Counted from the first letter of the stretch, positions 7,183 to 14,436 are shown. The stretch: 64,000 nt of DNA from Streptomyces sp. NBC_00483 (GCF_036013745.1 NZ_CP107880.1:5704001-5768000), one strand, 5' to 3'. Made by a program: numbers and translations. Notes: generated by a model not told the origin, from the sequence alone.

Positions 7183-7890
7183 GTGAACCTGCTTCCCACG
7201 ATCACCACTACGGACGTCCAGGAACAGGCACCCCGAGTAGCGGTGCTCCCGATCGGCTCGTACGAGCAGCATGGGGCCTACCTCCCGCTCGTCACGGACA
7301 CGGCCATCGCGTGCATCATCGTCCGCGAGCTGGCCGACGCGTACCCCGTACTCGCTCTCCCGCCCATCTCCATCGCGTGCAGCCACGAGCACGGCACGTG
7401 GGCCGGAACGGTGAGCATCAGCGCGCGTACGCTCCACTCGGTGGTTACGGACATCGCGGCGTCGCTCGAAGCGTCCGGCATCCGCAAACTCGTTCTCGTC
7501 AACGGCCACGGCGGGAACTACGTGCTCTCCAACATCGTCCAGGAAGCCAACCTGACTGAGGCGCGCATGACGCTCTTCCCGCAGGGGCGCGAGTGGAACA
7601 GGTCCCGCGATCGCGCCGGCCTCGTGTCCGACGCTCACGGCGACATGCACGCGGGGGAGATCGAGACGTCCATCCTGCTCCACTCGGAGCCGAGTCTCGT
7701 ACGCGAGGGATACGAGACCGCGGACCATGACGGAGGCGAGCGCCCGTTCCTCCTCACTCACGGCATGAAGGCGTACACCGAAACCGGCGTCATCGGTTTC
7801 CCGTCGTACGCGACAGCTGAGAAGGGGAAGGCCGTTTTGACGAGCCTCGTGGAGGACTTTGCCGAGCATCTTCGAGCTCTGGGGGAGTAG
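7183..7890 (+). CDS. Creatininase-family amidohydrolase
   Basis: 235 residues from GTG 7183 with AAGGAG four bases upstream. The family's metal-site signatures are present in order: SYEQHG with Glu28 and His30, Asp39 (LVTDTA), SHEHG, NGHGGN, and DMHAGEIETS. Members are zinc or manganese amidohydrolases acting on creatinine, on formamide intermediates, or on peptides during RiPP maturation (MftE), so the substrate cannot be named. It is cargo of the element, coupled to the XRE-TPR gene and ending about 90 bases before the tRNA-Tyr fragment. Confidence 0.88.
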   Translation: MNLLPTITTTDVQEQAPRVAVLPIGSYEQHGAYLPLVTDTAIACIIVRELADAYPVLALPPISIACSHEHGTWAGTVSISARTLHSVVTDIAASLEASGIRKLVLVNGHGGNYVLSNIVQEANLTEARMTLFPQGREWNRSRDRAGLVSDAHGDMHAGEIETSILLHSEPSLVREGYETADHDGGERPFLLTHGMKAYTETGVIGFPSYATAEKGKAVLTSLVEDFAEHLRALGE

Positions 7891-7977
7891 CCCTCAGAGA
7901 GGCCGATTCCCCCAGGTGTCCCCCAAGGGAGCGCCAATAGGCTGTATCCCCAGGTCAGGTGAGTCGGAATCGGTCCG

Positions 7978-8027
7978 CTGTAAATCTGCCGGCTCAGCCT
8001 TCCCAGGTTCGAATCCTGGCGCCGCCA
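7978..8027 (+). other. 3' fragment of tRNA-Tyr: right attachment site of the element
   Basis: From the anticodon loop CTGTAAA (anticodon GTA) the sequence follows tRNA-Tyr: 3' anticodon stem TCTGC, long class-II variable arm, T-arm CCAGG-TTCGAAT-CCTGG, acceptor CGCCGCC and discriminator A. The 5' half is absent: the five bases before the anticodon loop are GTCCG and cannot pair, and no GGCGGCG acceptor strand lies upstream. It is therefore an att repeat, not a functional gene. Confidence 0.88.
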
Positions 8028-8038
8028 CACTTTGGGGG

Positions 8039-8080
8039 AAGCCCCCTCTGAACTGCGTAAATGCAGTTCAGAGGGGGCTT
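8039..8080 (+). terminator. Terminator of the original tRNA-Tyr locus
   Basis: A perfect 18-bp stem (8039-8056 with 8063-8080) and a 6-nt loop sit 12 bases after the tRNA fragment, followed by a few T residues. It marks the chromosomal side of the junction. Confidence 0.85.
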
Positions 8081-8245
8081 CGTCGTGTTTGGGGGTGATC
8101 TTGCGGGTGGAATCGAAATGCGGTGATCTGCGTCACATTGCCCAGATCTGTGGGGATCTACGCAGCCCGCCCGAACGCCCTTGTGTGACGGATGGGACGC
8201 CCATAGGGTGAGCCGGCTTGTGGCGGCAAGAAGAGGCGGGGCGGT

Positions 8246-10138
8246 ATGCGCGTTGGGCTGGTGACCATGCCCTGGCACGCGATCGACCTGCCCTCCCTCC
8301 AGGTGGGCCTGCTGCACCAGCTGCTGCGCGAGGTTCGCCCGGACGACGAGGTGTGCGAGTTCCACGGCTCGCTGCGCTGGGCGGAGCTGCTTCTCGAGTG
8401 TTCGGGTGGCCGTCTGGGCCCCAGCGACTACGAGGCGATCGGCAGCGACTCGATCTTCCACGGGATCGGCGACTGGGTGTTCTCCGGAGTCCTCTACGAC
8501 GACGAGGACTGGGGCGCCGCACAGCTGCGGTCGTACGCGCGCGAGCGCGGTGTGCCCGCCGACATCCTGGACACGGCCTTCGAGATGCGCCGCCATGCCG
8601 CCGCGTACATCGAGCGCTGCGCGACCGAGGTGCTGGCGCACGAGCCCGATGTCGTCGGTTTCACGAGCACGTTCATGCAGAACGTGGCGTCCCTCGCCCT
8701 CGCCAAGGAGCTCAAGCGCTGTCACCCGAAGCTGACCGTCGTCTTCGGAGGCAGTAACTGCGAAGGCCCCATGGGCCACGCCCTGCACCGCAACCACCCC
8801 TACGTGGACCATGTCGTGCGCGGCGAAGGGGAGTACGCCTTCCCGGCCCTTCTCGCCCACCTGGACGCGGGCACGCCCCCCGACGACGTTCCGGGCCTCT
8901 GCTGGTGGGACGGCGGCGTCTCACGGACCAACACGGAACCCCAACGCACCGTGGCTCCGGCCCACATACTGTCGCCCGATTACGACCAGTGGCAGGCGGA
9001 GATCGAGGCATCGCCGGTCCTCGAACACGTGTATCCCAAGCTGGTCGTCGAGGGCGCCCGCGGCTGCTGGTGGGGCGAGAAGCATCACTGCACCTTCTGC
9101 GGCCTCAACGGCAGCACCATGGCGTTTCGCGCCAAGCCCGGCGAGCGGCTGTGGAGCGAGATCGAACGCCTCGTGCGCCGCCACCGCATCCTCGACATCG
9201 TCACCGTCGACAACATCATCGACATGGCGTACTTCAAGGACTTCCTGCCGCTCGCCGCCGACAGCGGCTGGGACCTGCGGATCCACTACGAAGTGAAGTC
9301 CAACCTCAACCGGGAGCAGATCGCCCAACTCGGCGCCGCCGGCGTGGTGCTGATCCAGCCCGGCATCGAAAGCCTCAGCAACCGCGTCCTCGACCTGATG
9401 GACAAGGGCGTCGCCGGCGCCCGCAACATCCGCACGCTGCGCGAGTTCGACAACCACGAGATCACCTGCACCTGGAACTACCTCTACGGGTTCCCCGGCG
9501 AGACCGTGCGGGACTACGCGCGCGTGCTCGACCAGATGCCCGCCCTTGTGCACCTCCAGCCGCCGAGCGGCGCCTTCCGTATCCAACTGGAACGCTTCAG
9601 CCCGCACTTCACCGACCCCACCCTGGGCTTCGGCAAGCGGCGCCCCGCCGACATGTACCAGCACGTGTACGAGCTCCCGGAGTCCGAACTCGCCGACCTG
9701 GTCTACCTGTTCGACACCGAGGACGCAGGCATCGGTGGCGACACGGAGGGCCGACTGCTGCGGGCCGTGGCGCAATGGCGCGCGCAGCACGCCACGTCGA
9801 CCCTCGTCATGGAGCAGGCGGGCGAGGACGAGAACACGCTCCTCGTACGGGACCGCCGCGAGGGCTGGCCGCGCCGCACCTACTGGTTCAACGGCTGGGA
9901 GGCGGCCGCTCTGCGCATCCTGGAGGAGGGCGCCGGCGAACCCGCCCTGCAGCGCAGACTCGCCGCCGCAGGCCACGACGTACCGGCCGAAGAGCTGGGG
10001 GAGTGGGTCGCACAGGCCGTTACGTTCGGCCTCCTCTTCCGCGACACCGGAACCTACGTCTCCCTGCCCACCCGCGCCGCGCCGATCCGCATCGGGAACG
10101 AACCCTCCGGCCCCACCGTCCGGGCGGCCTCCGGATGA
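8246..10138 (+). CDS. RiPP-maturation radical SAM protein (RiPP maturation radical SAM protein 1 / C-methyltransferase type)
   Basis: 630 residues. The N-terminal 250 residues look like a cobalamin-binding domain (VVGFTSTFMQ, VVFGGSNCEG, VVRGEGEYAFPALL). The radical SAM cluster is the unusual C-x7-C-x2-C form, Cys274, Cys282 and Cys285 (CWWGEKHHCTFCGLNG), typical of the TIGR03975 group rather than the common CxxxCxxC. LYGFPGET and QPGIESLSNRVL are further radical SAM core segments. The C-terminal 100 residues resemble the family's tail. AGGCGGGG precedes ATG 8246. It overlaps the DUF5825 gene by ATGA. Expected role: modification, probably methylation, of a ribosomal peptide. No precursor gene is visible nearby. 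Confidence 0.88.
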   Translation: MRVGLVTMPWHAIDLPSLQVGLLHQLLREVRPDDEVCEFHGSLRWAELLLECSGGRLGPSDYEAIGSDSIFHGIGDWVFSGVLYDDEDWGAAQLRSYARERGVPADILDTAFEMRRHAAAYIERCATEVLAHEPDVVGFTSTFMQNVASLALAKELKRCHPKLTVVFGGSNCEGPMGHALHRNHPYVDHVVRGEGEYAFPALLAHLDAGTPPDDVPGLCWWDGGVSRTNTEPQRTVAPAHILSPDYDQWQAEIEASPVLEHVYPKLVVEGARGCWWGEKHHCTFCGLNGSTMAFRAKPGERLWSEIERLVRRHRILDIVTVDNIIDMAYFKDFLPLAADSGWDLRIHYEVKSNLNREQIAQLGAAGVVLIQPGIESLSNRVLDLMDKGVAGARNIRTLREFDNHEITCTWNYLYGFPGETVRDYARVLDQMPALVHLQPPSGAFRIQLERFSPHFTDPTLGFGKRRPADMYQHVYELPESELADLVYLFDTEDAGIGGDTEGRLLRAVAQWRAQHATSTLVMEQAGEDENTLLVRDRREGWPRRTYWFNGWEAAALRILEEGAGEPALQRRLAAAGHDVPAEELGEWVAQAVTFGLLFRDTGTYVSLPTRAAPIRIGNEPSGPTVRAASG

Positions 10139-10755
10139 CCGTGCTCCCCGCCCTCGCCCCGCACCGCGTCATCGGCAACCGCGTCCGCGTGACCGAGCCG
10201 CTGCTCCTGCACGGTGACGGCCGCGCCGCCACACGGGCGGTTCAGTTCCTGCGCGAGTGCCAGGCCGCGGGGCTGAGTACCCACTGGGAGACGGCCGCCG
10301 TCCCGCGTCATACGTATGACGGAAACGAGGCTCCTGAGGGCGCGGCAGGTGTTACGTATGACGGACCTGCCGCCGTAAACCGTGTTACGTACAACCTCCG
10401 CACCCTGCACCACCTCCCACCCCCGGCCCAACAGCCCGACGAACCAAGCGAGTTGACGGCTTGGCGCGCCGAGCACACCTACGGGATGCTCTACCACCGT
10501 CGCGGCCCGGGATTCGTCACGGTCATGGACCGCCGGGAGCGCCCCGCCCCGGCGCGGTTCACGCTCGACCACCCCGACCTGCTCGCCGCCTTCGACGCGC
10601 TGAGCGACGCCACACGGCTCGACACGCTCGCCCCCGCACACCATGAGGCGGCCCTCCACCTGGCGGAGGAGGAGCTGGCGCTGATCGTGGACGGGTGGGC
10701 GGTGGCGCTGCCGCCCCGCATGCGCCGCTGGCCCGTGCCGTGCATGGGGATCTGA
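10135..10755 (+). CDS. DUF5825 family protein coupled to the radical SAM gene
   Basis: 206 residues from ATG 10135, inside the radical SAM stop (ATGA), so co-translated. The middle (residues about 58-88) carries short imperfect repeats HTYDG, VTYDG and VTYN, coded by copies of ACGTATGACGGA at DNA level, which look like a lineage-specific insertion. The rest (LLHGDGRAATRAVQFLRECQ, YHRRGPGFVTVMDRR) matches the DUF5825 proteins found next to radical SAM RiPP enzymes. Presumably a partner such as a peptide-recognition or scaffold protein; no catalytic motif is seen. Confidence 0.8.
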   Translation: MTVLPALAPHRVIGNRVRVTEPLLLHGDGRAATRAVQFLRECQAAGLSTHWETAAVPRHTYDGNEAPEGAAGVTYDGPAAVNRVTYNLRTLHHLPPPAQQPDEPSELTAWRAEHTYGMLYHRRGPGFVTVMDRRERPAPARFTLDHPDLLAAFDALSDATRLDTLAPAHHEAALHLAEEELALIVDGWAVALPPRMRRWPVPCMGI

Positions 10756-10774
10756 CGCCGCGTCGCCGTACAAG

Positions 10775-10806
10775 AAACCCCCTCAGGACCCTTCCTGAGG
10801 GGGTTT
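10775..10806 (+). terminator. Terminator after the radical SAM operon
   Basis: A 13-bp perfect stem (AAACCCCCTCAGG with its inverse) and a 6-nt loop end in TTT, 20 bases after the DUF5825 stop. Being A/T-flanked on both sides it could work in both directions. Confidence 0.85.
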
Positions 10807-10845
10807 CAGCGTGTGCCCGCGACGATCACAAAGCAGACTGAACCC

Positions 10846-11064
10846 ATGCCGACCACATCCCGCCGCCGACACTGCCCCGAATGCCGCCGCGAGATCGCGG
10901 TCGTGGCAGGCCGCTTCGCCCGCCACGACCCTCCCGGCACCCGCGCCGCGGGAGAGCTGGTCTCCTGCCCCGGTTCACGCCGCCCCGCCCAGCTCGGCGC
11001 CGTCCAGGACGCGCTCGACGGGTACGTGGTCCCGCACGTGCCGGGCCAGATGCCGCTGTTCTGA
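10846..11064 (+). CDS. Small CxxC protein of unknown function
   Basis: 72 residues from ATG 10846 (RRRHCPECRREIAVVAGRFA, later LVSCPG). CPEC and a later single Cys suggest a partial zinc ribbon. An in-frame GTG at 10813 adds 11 residues but starts within the terminator just upstream; the ATG start is preferred because the conserved-looking part begins there. Neither start has a strong ribosome-binding site. It follows the radical SAM/DUF5825 operon but is separated by a terminator, so a shared role is uncertain. It ends exactly where a tandem repeat begins. Confidence 0.62.
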   Translation: MPTTSRRRHCPECRREIAVVAGRFARHDPPGTRAAGELVSCPGSRRPAQLGAVQDALDGYVVPHVPGQMPLF

Positions 11065-11180
11065 AGTCCGTTGCTCTGAGGCATACGACACCGCTGCTCT
11101 GAGGTATACGGCGCCGCCGTCCGAGGCATACGGTGCCGCTGTCCCGAGACGTACGGCGCCGCTTCCCCGAGGCGCACACG
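11053..11180. repeat. Degenerate 22-23-bp tandem repeat, about 5.5 copies
   Basis: Units of the form CCGCTGCTCTGAGGYATACGG begin at 11053 (partial, overlapping the end of the small CxxC gene), 11068, 11091, 11114, 11136 and 11159. Copies differ at several positions, so it is old. Half-units contain GAGGYATACG. It has no CRISPR-like spacers. Confidence 0.75.
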
Positions 11181-11232
11181 CACACGCCACGCACCCGAGC
11201 CGCCCTCCCGCGTACGCCACGGCTCAGACGAC

Positions 11233-11889
11233 TCAGTTGCCCGCGACCGACTTCACCGCCACCGTGACCGGCGTGGAACCGGAGATCAGCTCCAGCGTGA
11301 GCCCCGCCGTGGCGGGCGTGTCCACAAGATCCGCGAGGACGGCCGCCACATCGTCGCGCGGCACCGGCCCGCGCCCGGTCGAGGCCTCCAGACGGACGAG
11401 CCCCGTTCCCGCGTCGTTCGTCAGCTGCCCCGGCCGCAGGATCGTCCAGTCGAGCCCGGTTCGGCGCCGTACGTCGTCGTCGGCCGCTCCCTTGGCCCGC
11501 AGGTAGACGTCGAAGACGTCGTCGCCCTGGTGCGCGGCGTCCGCCGCCATCGCCGACACCACGATGTAGCGGCGCACCTTGGCCCGCTCCGCGGCATCCG
11601 CGAACAGCACGGCGGCGTCCCGGTCCACGGTGTCCTTCCGGCCGGCGTCGCTGCCCGGACCCGCGCCCGCCGCGAAGACGGCCGCGTCCGCACCCTGCAG
11701 ATGCGCCGCGACCTCCTCCACGGACACCGACTCCAGGTCGCACAGAACGGGTTCCGCACCGGCGGACCGCAGGGCGTCACCCTGCTCCGACCTGCGGATG
11801 ATTCCGGCTACTTCGTCTCCGCGCGCGGAGAGCAGCCGCTCGAGCCGCAGTGCGATCTGACCATGACCCCCAGCGATGACAATGCGCAT
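11233..11889 (-). CDS. NAD(P)-binding atypical SDR / NmrA-like protein
   Basis: 218 residues. The N-terminal Rossmann motif is GGHGQIALRL (GxxGxxA/G type) after MRIVIA. Then comes AAVFAAGAGPGSDAG with VDRDAAVLFADAAERAKVRR, the layout of YwnB/YhfK-type atypical short-chain dehydrogenases. The active-site region reads VVSAMAADAA, lacking the classical YxxxK, as common in this group; LDWTILRPGQLT is the family's conserved C-terminal segment. Monocistronic on the minus strand, facing the repeat. Redox or sensor role unknown. Confidence 0.8.
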   Translation of the reverse strand: MRIVIAGGHGQIALRLERLLSARGDEVAGIIRRSEQGDALRSAGAEPVLCDLESVSVEEVAAHLQGADAAVFAAGAGPGSDAGRKDTVDRDAAVLFADAAERAKVRRYIVVSAMAADAAHQGDDVFDVYLRAKGAADDDVRRRTGLDWTILRPGQLTNDAGTGLVRLEASTGRGPVPRDDVAAVLADLVDTPATAGLTLELISGSTPVTVAVKSVAGN

Positions 11890-11959
11890 GTCTCCGACGG
11901 TACGCCCGAGGCGGAAGGTTCACCGTGCAACCATGCGCGCCCCGGCCCCGTACGGGTGT

Positions 11960-13210
11960 TCAAGCGGGGCCCCCGCCGCCGTACTTGGCCGCCCGGCCCT
12001 GCCGCGGCAGATCGAGGGCGACCGCGGCGGCCGAGTCGCAGTACTCCCGCACCGCGCTGGTCCGCGCCACGACGCGTCCCCGGTGCACGACGATCCGGCT
12101 GTACGCGAGGGAGAGCACGCCCGCGAGCCGGTCGCCCCGCACCGCGAGCAGCTCCGCGGGAAACCCCGCCTCCACGCGCACCTCCGGCAGGCCGAGCGCC
12201 GCCCTGGCCGTCGAACTCACCGCTTCGTAGGCGTCCTCCGGGCGCATCCCGTAGCGCGATGCCAACAAGTAGGCGGCCTCCAGAGGGTCGCCGCGACCCA
12301 CAGGGTTCGACACGTCGCGCAGCGCCCCGCTCCCCGCCGCGATCGGAACCCCGGCCGCCCGCAGCAGCCGCACCGGCGCGACGGCCCGCTCGTCCACCCC
12401 CGCGCACCCTCCCTGCGGCAGGCACGTCACCGTCACCCCGGCCGCCGCGAGCCGGTCCACGGCGGGCCGTGCCGCTTCCTCCGGCAGCCGGGAGAGCCCG
12501 CCCAGCGGTCCGACGGTGACGCCGGCACGAAGCCCGCCGACCGCCGCCGCGAGCCGCCCTAGCCGCGCCGGATCGGCCCCGTCCGTGTGCAGGTCGACCG
12601 GGCACCCGTGTTCGGCGGCGACTTCAAGAACCGCCTCTACGTAGCCCGTTGGATCGGGGTCCAGGTCGGGGCAACCGCCTACTACGGAGGCGCCCATTTT
12701 GACGGCGTCCCGCAACATGGCGAGCCCGTCGGCCCCGGCGAGCCCGGTCAGCAGCCGGGGCATCGCCACCGTTCGCAGATCCGCGAGCCCCACCAGCGAA
12801 CGCCGCGCCTGGAGCACCGCCTCCATCGAACCGAGCCCCTCCATGTCGCCGATCCGCACATGGGAGCGCAGGGCGGTGGCCCCGTGGCCGAGCTGCAGCA
12901 GGGCGCTCTCGGTGGCCCGGCGCTGGACGTCCTCGGGGTCGTACGGGACAGGGCCCTCACAGTCGGCCGAGAGGGCCGTGTCCGCGTGCGCGTGCGGCTC
13001 GACGGGGGCAGGGAGCAGCAGGCAGCCGGTGAGGTCCAGGCGCGAGCCGTGCGCGGTGAGGCTGCCGGCCGTGCCGACCGCCTCGATGCGCCCGTTGCCG
13101 AGCCGCACGTCCACGGTCCTGCCGTCGGGGAGCCGGGCGCCGCTCAGGAGCAGTCCGGAGCCCTCGGGCACGTCGGGTGACGGTGGCTGCTGTGAGGAAC
13201 TGTGGGGCAT
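11960..13210 (-). CDS. Cytosine-deaminase-like amidohydrolase, probably catalytically degenerate
   Basis: 416 residues from ATG 13210, preceded by GGGAG at 4-bp spacing; an upstream in-frame ATG at 13252 has no such signal. The fold is that of CodA/AtzC-type amidohydrolases: DLTGCLLLPAPVEPHAHADT gives the HxH metal pair. However, other signatures are broken: the HxDE position reads HTDG, the second His region reads TVGPLGGLS, and the catalytic Asp motif (SDNxRD in relatives) reads GSGALRD. Overall length and order fit the family. Either it is an inactive, perhaps regulatory relative, or it uses a different chemistry. Confidence 0.75.
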   Translation of the reverse strand: MPHSSSQQPPSPDVPEGSGLLLSGARLPDGRTVDVRLGNGRIEAVGTAGSLTAHGSRLDLTGCLLLPAPVEPHAHADTALSADCEGPVPYDPEDVQRRATESALLQLGHGATALRSHVRIGDMEGLGSMEAVLQARRSLVGLADLRTVAMPRLLTGLAGADGLAMLRDAVKMGASVVGGCPDLDPDPTGYVEAVLEVAAEHGCPVDLHTDGADPARLGRLAAAVGGLRAGVTVGPLGGLSRLPEEAARPAVDRLAAAGVTVTCLPQGGCAGVDERAVAPVRLLRAAGVPIAAGSGALRDVSNPVGRGDPLEAAYLLASRYGMRPEDAYEAVSSTARAALGLPEVRVEAGFPAELLAVRGDRLAGVLSLAYSRIVVHRGRVVARTSAVREYCDSAAAVALDLPRQGRAAKYGGGGPA

Positions 13211-13252
13211 CGCGCTCCCGAGGGCTCGGCGAGGACGCGTATCGCGCCTCAC

Positions 13253-13441
13253 AAGATCACGAAGGGTGGGTCGACCCTAGGACCGTGACAGGGGCGTTTC
13301 GAGGACCGCCGAAATAGTCGTACTGGTGGGGTCCGAGGGGCTCAAGTGCCCCTCGTGAGAAGGCGGCATCGTTCCCGGCGGGCGGGGGCGCGAAACGGAT
13401 TTGGGCGATCGGCGCGCAACCGTGTAATGTCTTCATCGCTC
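13253..13441. other. Intergenic region between the deaminase-like gene and tRNA-Thr
   Basis: Contains the tRNA promoter near its right end (13400-13429). No other gene is seen; a 63-codon reading on the minus strand overlaps the tRNA and is not coding in character. Confidence 0.5.
13400..13429 (+). promoter_or_regulatory. Promoter of the tRNA-Thr/tRNA-Met unit
   Basis: TTGGGC (13400-13405), 18-bp spacer, TAATGT (13424-13429), 12 bases before tRNA-Thr. A good match to the housekeeping sigma consensus. Confidence 0.65.
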
Positions 13442-13514
13442 GCCCCAATAGCTCAGTCGGTAGAGCGTCTCCATGGTAAGGAGAAGGTCTGCGGTTCGAT
13501 TCCGCATTGGGGCT
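13442..13514 (+). tRNA. tRNA-Thr (GGT)
   Basis: Acceptor GCCCCAA pairs with TTGGGGC. D-arm GCTC-AGTCGGTA-GAGC, anticodon loop CATGGTAAG region with anticodon GGT, T-arm TGCGG-TTCGATT-CCGCA, discriminator T. CCA is not encoded. Confidence 0.95.
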
Positions 13515-13548
13515 CTGGTGCAGACGTCGTTCGCGTCGCTTGCATCAC

Positions 13549-13621
13549 AGCGGTGTAGCTCAGTCGGTAGAGCAAGCGGCTCATAATCGCTGTGTCACCG
13601 GTTCAAGTCCGGTCACCGCTA
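13549..13621 (+). tRNA. tRNA-Met (CAT), elongator
   Basis: Acceptor AGCGGTG pairs with CACCGCT. Anticodon loop CTCATAA gives CAT; T-arm ACCGG-TTCAAGT-CCGGT. The acceptor starts with an A-T pair, and the lack of three G-C pairs at the base of the anticodon stem argues for the elongator. It lies 34 bases after tRNA-Thr. Confidence 0.92.
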
Positions 13622-13626
13622 CTGAC

Positions 13627-13666
13627 AGTAGCCGATTCTGGGGTCGGTCCTTCGATCGGCTACTCT
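13627..13666 (+). terminator. Terminator after tRNA-Met
   Basis: AGTAGCCGAT (13627-13636) pairs with ATCGGCTACT (13655-13664), then CTTTTA. Inner bases can extend the stem. Confidence 0.75.
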
Positions 13667-13715
13667 TTTATGCGTTAAACCTTTGTCCCATCCGTTCGTC
13701 AAGGAGTGCACTCAC

Positions 13716-13880
13716 GTGGCTGCCACCGACGTCCGCCCGAAGATCACGCTGGCCTGCGTGGAGTGCAAGGAGCGGAACTACATCACCAAGAAGAACCGGC
13801 GTAACAACCCGGACCGTCTTGAGATGAAGAAGCACTGCCCGCGTTGCAACGCGCACACCGCGCACCGCGAAACGCGATAA
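13716..13880 (+). CDS. rpmG: 50S ribosomal protein L33
   Basis: 54 residues from GTG 13716 (AAGGAGT upstream), in the large subunit near the E site. The two cysteine pairs CVEC and CPRC show the zinc-binding (C+) form of L33. Streptomyces often also has a zinc-free paralogue used under zinc starvation; this copy is the normal one next to the MaoC pair. Followed by a strong terminator. Confidence 0.96.
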   Translation: MAATDVRPKITLACVECKERNYITKKNRRNNPDRLEMKKHCPRCNAHTAHRETR

Positions 13881-13892
13881 ATCAGGCTCGTA

Positions 13893-13927
13893 CACGAGGC
13901 CGTCCCCACTTCGGGGGCGGCCTCGTG
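13893..13927 (+). terminator. Terminator after rpmG
   Basis: A 15-bp stem (CACGAGGCCGTCCCC with its inverse) with loop ACTTC, starting 12 bases after the rpmG stop. Confidence 0.85.
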
Positions 13928-13978
13928 TCGTTTCGTAGATCAGGCAGATCAAGAACACATCCAGGAGGTACCGAGCCC

Positions 13979-14431
13979 ATGGCGCTCGACCAGTCCTTCG
14001 TGGGGCGGACCTATCCGCCCACCACCTCGTACGAGGTCGGCCGGGAGAAGATCCGTGAGTTCGCGGAGGCGGTGGGGGACACGAACCCCGCGTACGTCGA
14101 CCGTGCCGCCGCCGAGGAGCTCGGTCACCCCGATGTGATCGCGCCGCCGACCTTTGTGTTCGCGATCACTTTCAAGGCCGCGGGCGAGGTCATCCACGAC
14201 CCGGAGCTGGGGCTCGACTACAGCCGCGTCGTGCACGGTGACCAGAAGTTCGCCTACACGCGCCCGGTGCGGGCCGGCGACACGCTGACCGTGACCTCCA
14301 CCATCGAGGGCATCAAGTCCCTTGCGGGCAACGACATCATCGACGTCCGCGGTGAGGTGCACGACGAGGCCGGTGAGCACGTCGTGACCGCCTGGACCAA
14401 GCTCGTCTCGCGCGCCGCTGAGGAGGCCTGA
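13979..14431 (+). CDS. MaoC-like dehydratase N-terminal-domain protein (HadA-like)
   Basis: 150 residues; AGGAGGT lies 9 bases before ATG 13979. Hot-dog fold protein resembling the FAS1-type dehydratase N-terminal domain and mycobacterial HadA: VGRTYPPTTSYEVGREKIRE at the start, AVGDTNPAYVDRAAAEELGH, and APPTFVFAITF. It lacks the full hydratase motif, which is in the next gene, five bases downstream. By analogy with HadAB the pair would form a heterodimer that dehydrates 3-hydroxyacyl thioesters. Confidence 0.85.
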   Translation: MALDQSFVGRTYPPTTSYEVGREKIREFAEAVGDTNPAYVDRAAAEELGHPDVIAPPTFVFAITFKAAGEVIHDPELGLDYSRVVHGDQKFAYTRPVRAGDTLTVTSTIEGIKSLAGNDIIDVRGEVHDEAGEHVVTAWTKLVSRAAEEA

Positions 14432-14436
14432 TCGCC

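Larger units (their letters stand above)
1..8027. mobile_element. Right-hand part of an SLP1/pSAM2-type integrative conjugative element in tRNA-Tyr
   Basis: Seen: a leftward transfer operon (TraB-like translocase, SpdB-like and DUF2637 membrane proteins, small AICE-typical proteins), an intergenic control region, two regulators and a creatininase-family gene, bounded on the right by a 50-nt 3' fragment of tRNA-Tyr. Directly after the fragment comes a tRNA-type terminator and unrelated chromosomal genes. Known: SLP1 of Streptomyces coelicolor integrates in tRNA-Tyr, and such elements leave a complete tRNA at one end and a 3' copy at the other. Inference: the intact tRNA-Tyr, int, xis and rep genes lie left of base 1. 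The left boundary is not visible. Confidence 0.88.

Noticed and set aside
7900..8027. Functional tRNA-Tyr
   Set aside because: The 5' half has no pairing acceptor strand and the anticodon stem is broken.
8084..8245. RiPP precursor upstream of the radical SAM gene
   Set aside because: No short frame with a leader/core-like sequence and ribosome-binding site was found; also none in 10756-11232.
8905..10755. 616-codon frame across the radical SAM and DUF5825 genes
   Set aside because: Only its last 206 codons, from ATG 10135, are real; the upstream part is out of frame with the radical SAM protein.
11053..11180. CRISPR array
   Set aside because: Repeats are contiguous with no unique spacers and there are no cas genes.
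13257..13448. 63-codon minus-strand gene before tRNA-Thr
   Set aside because: It overlaps the tRNA promoter and tRNA start and has no ribosome-binding site.
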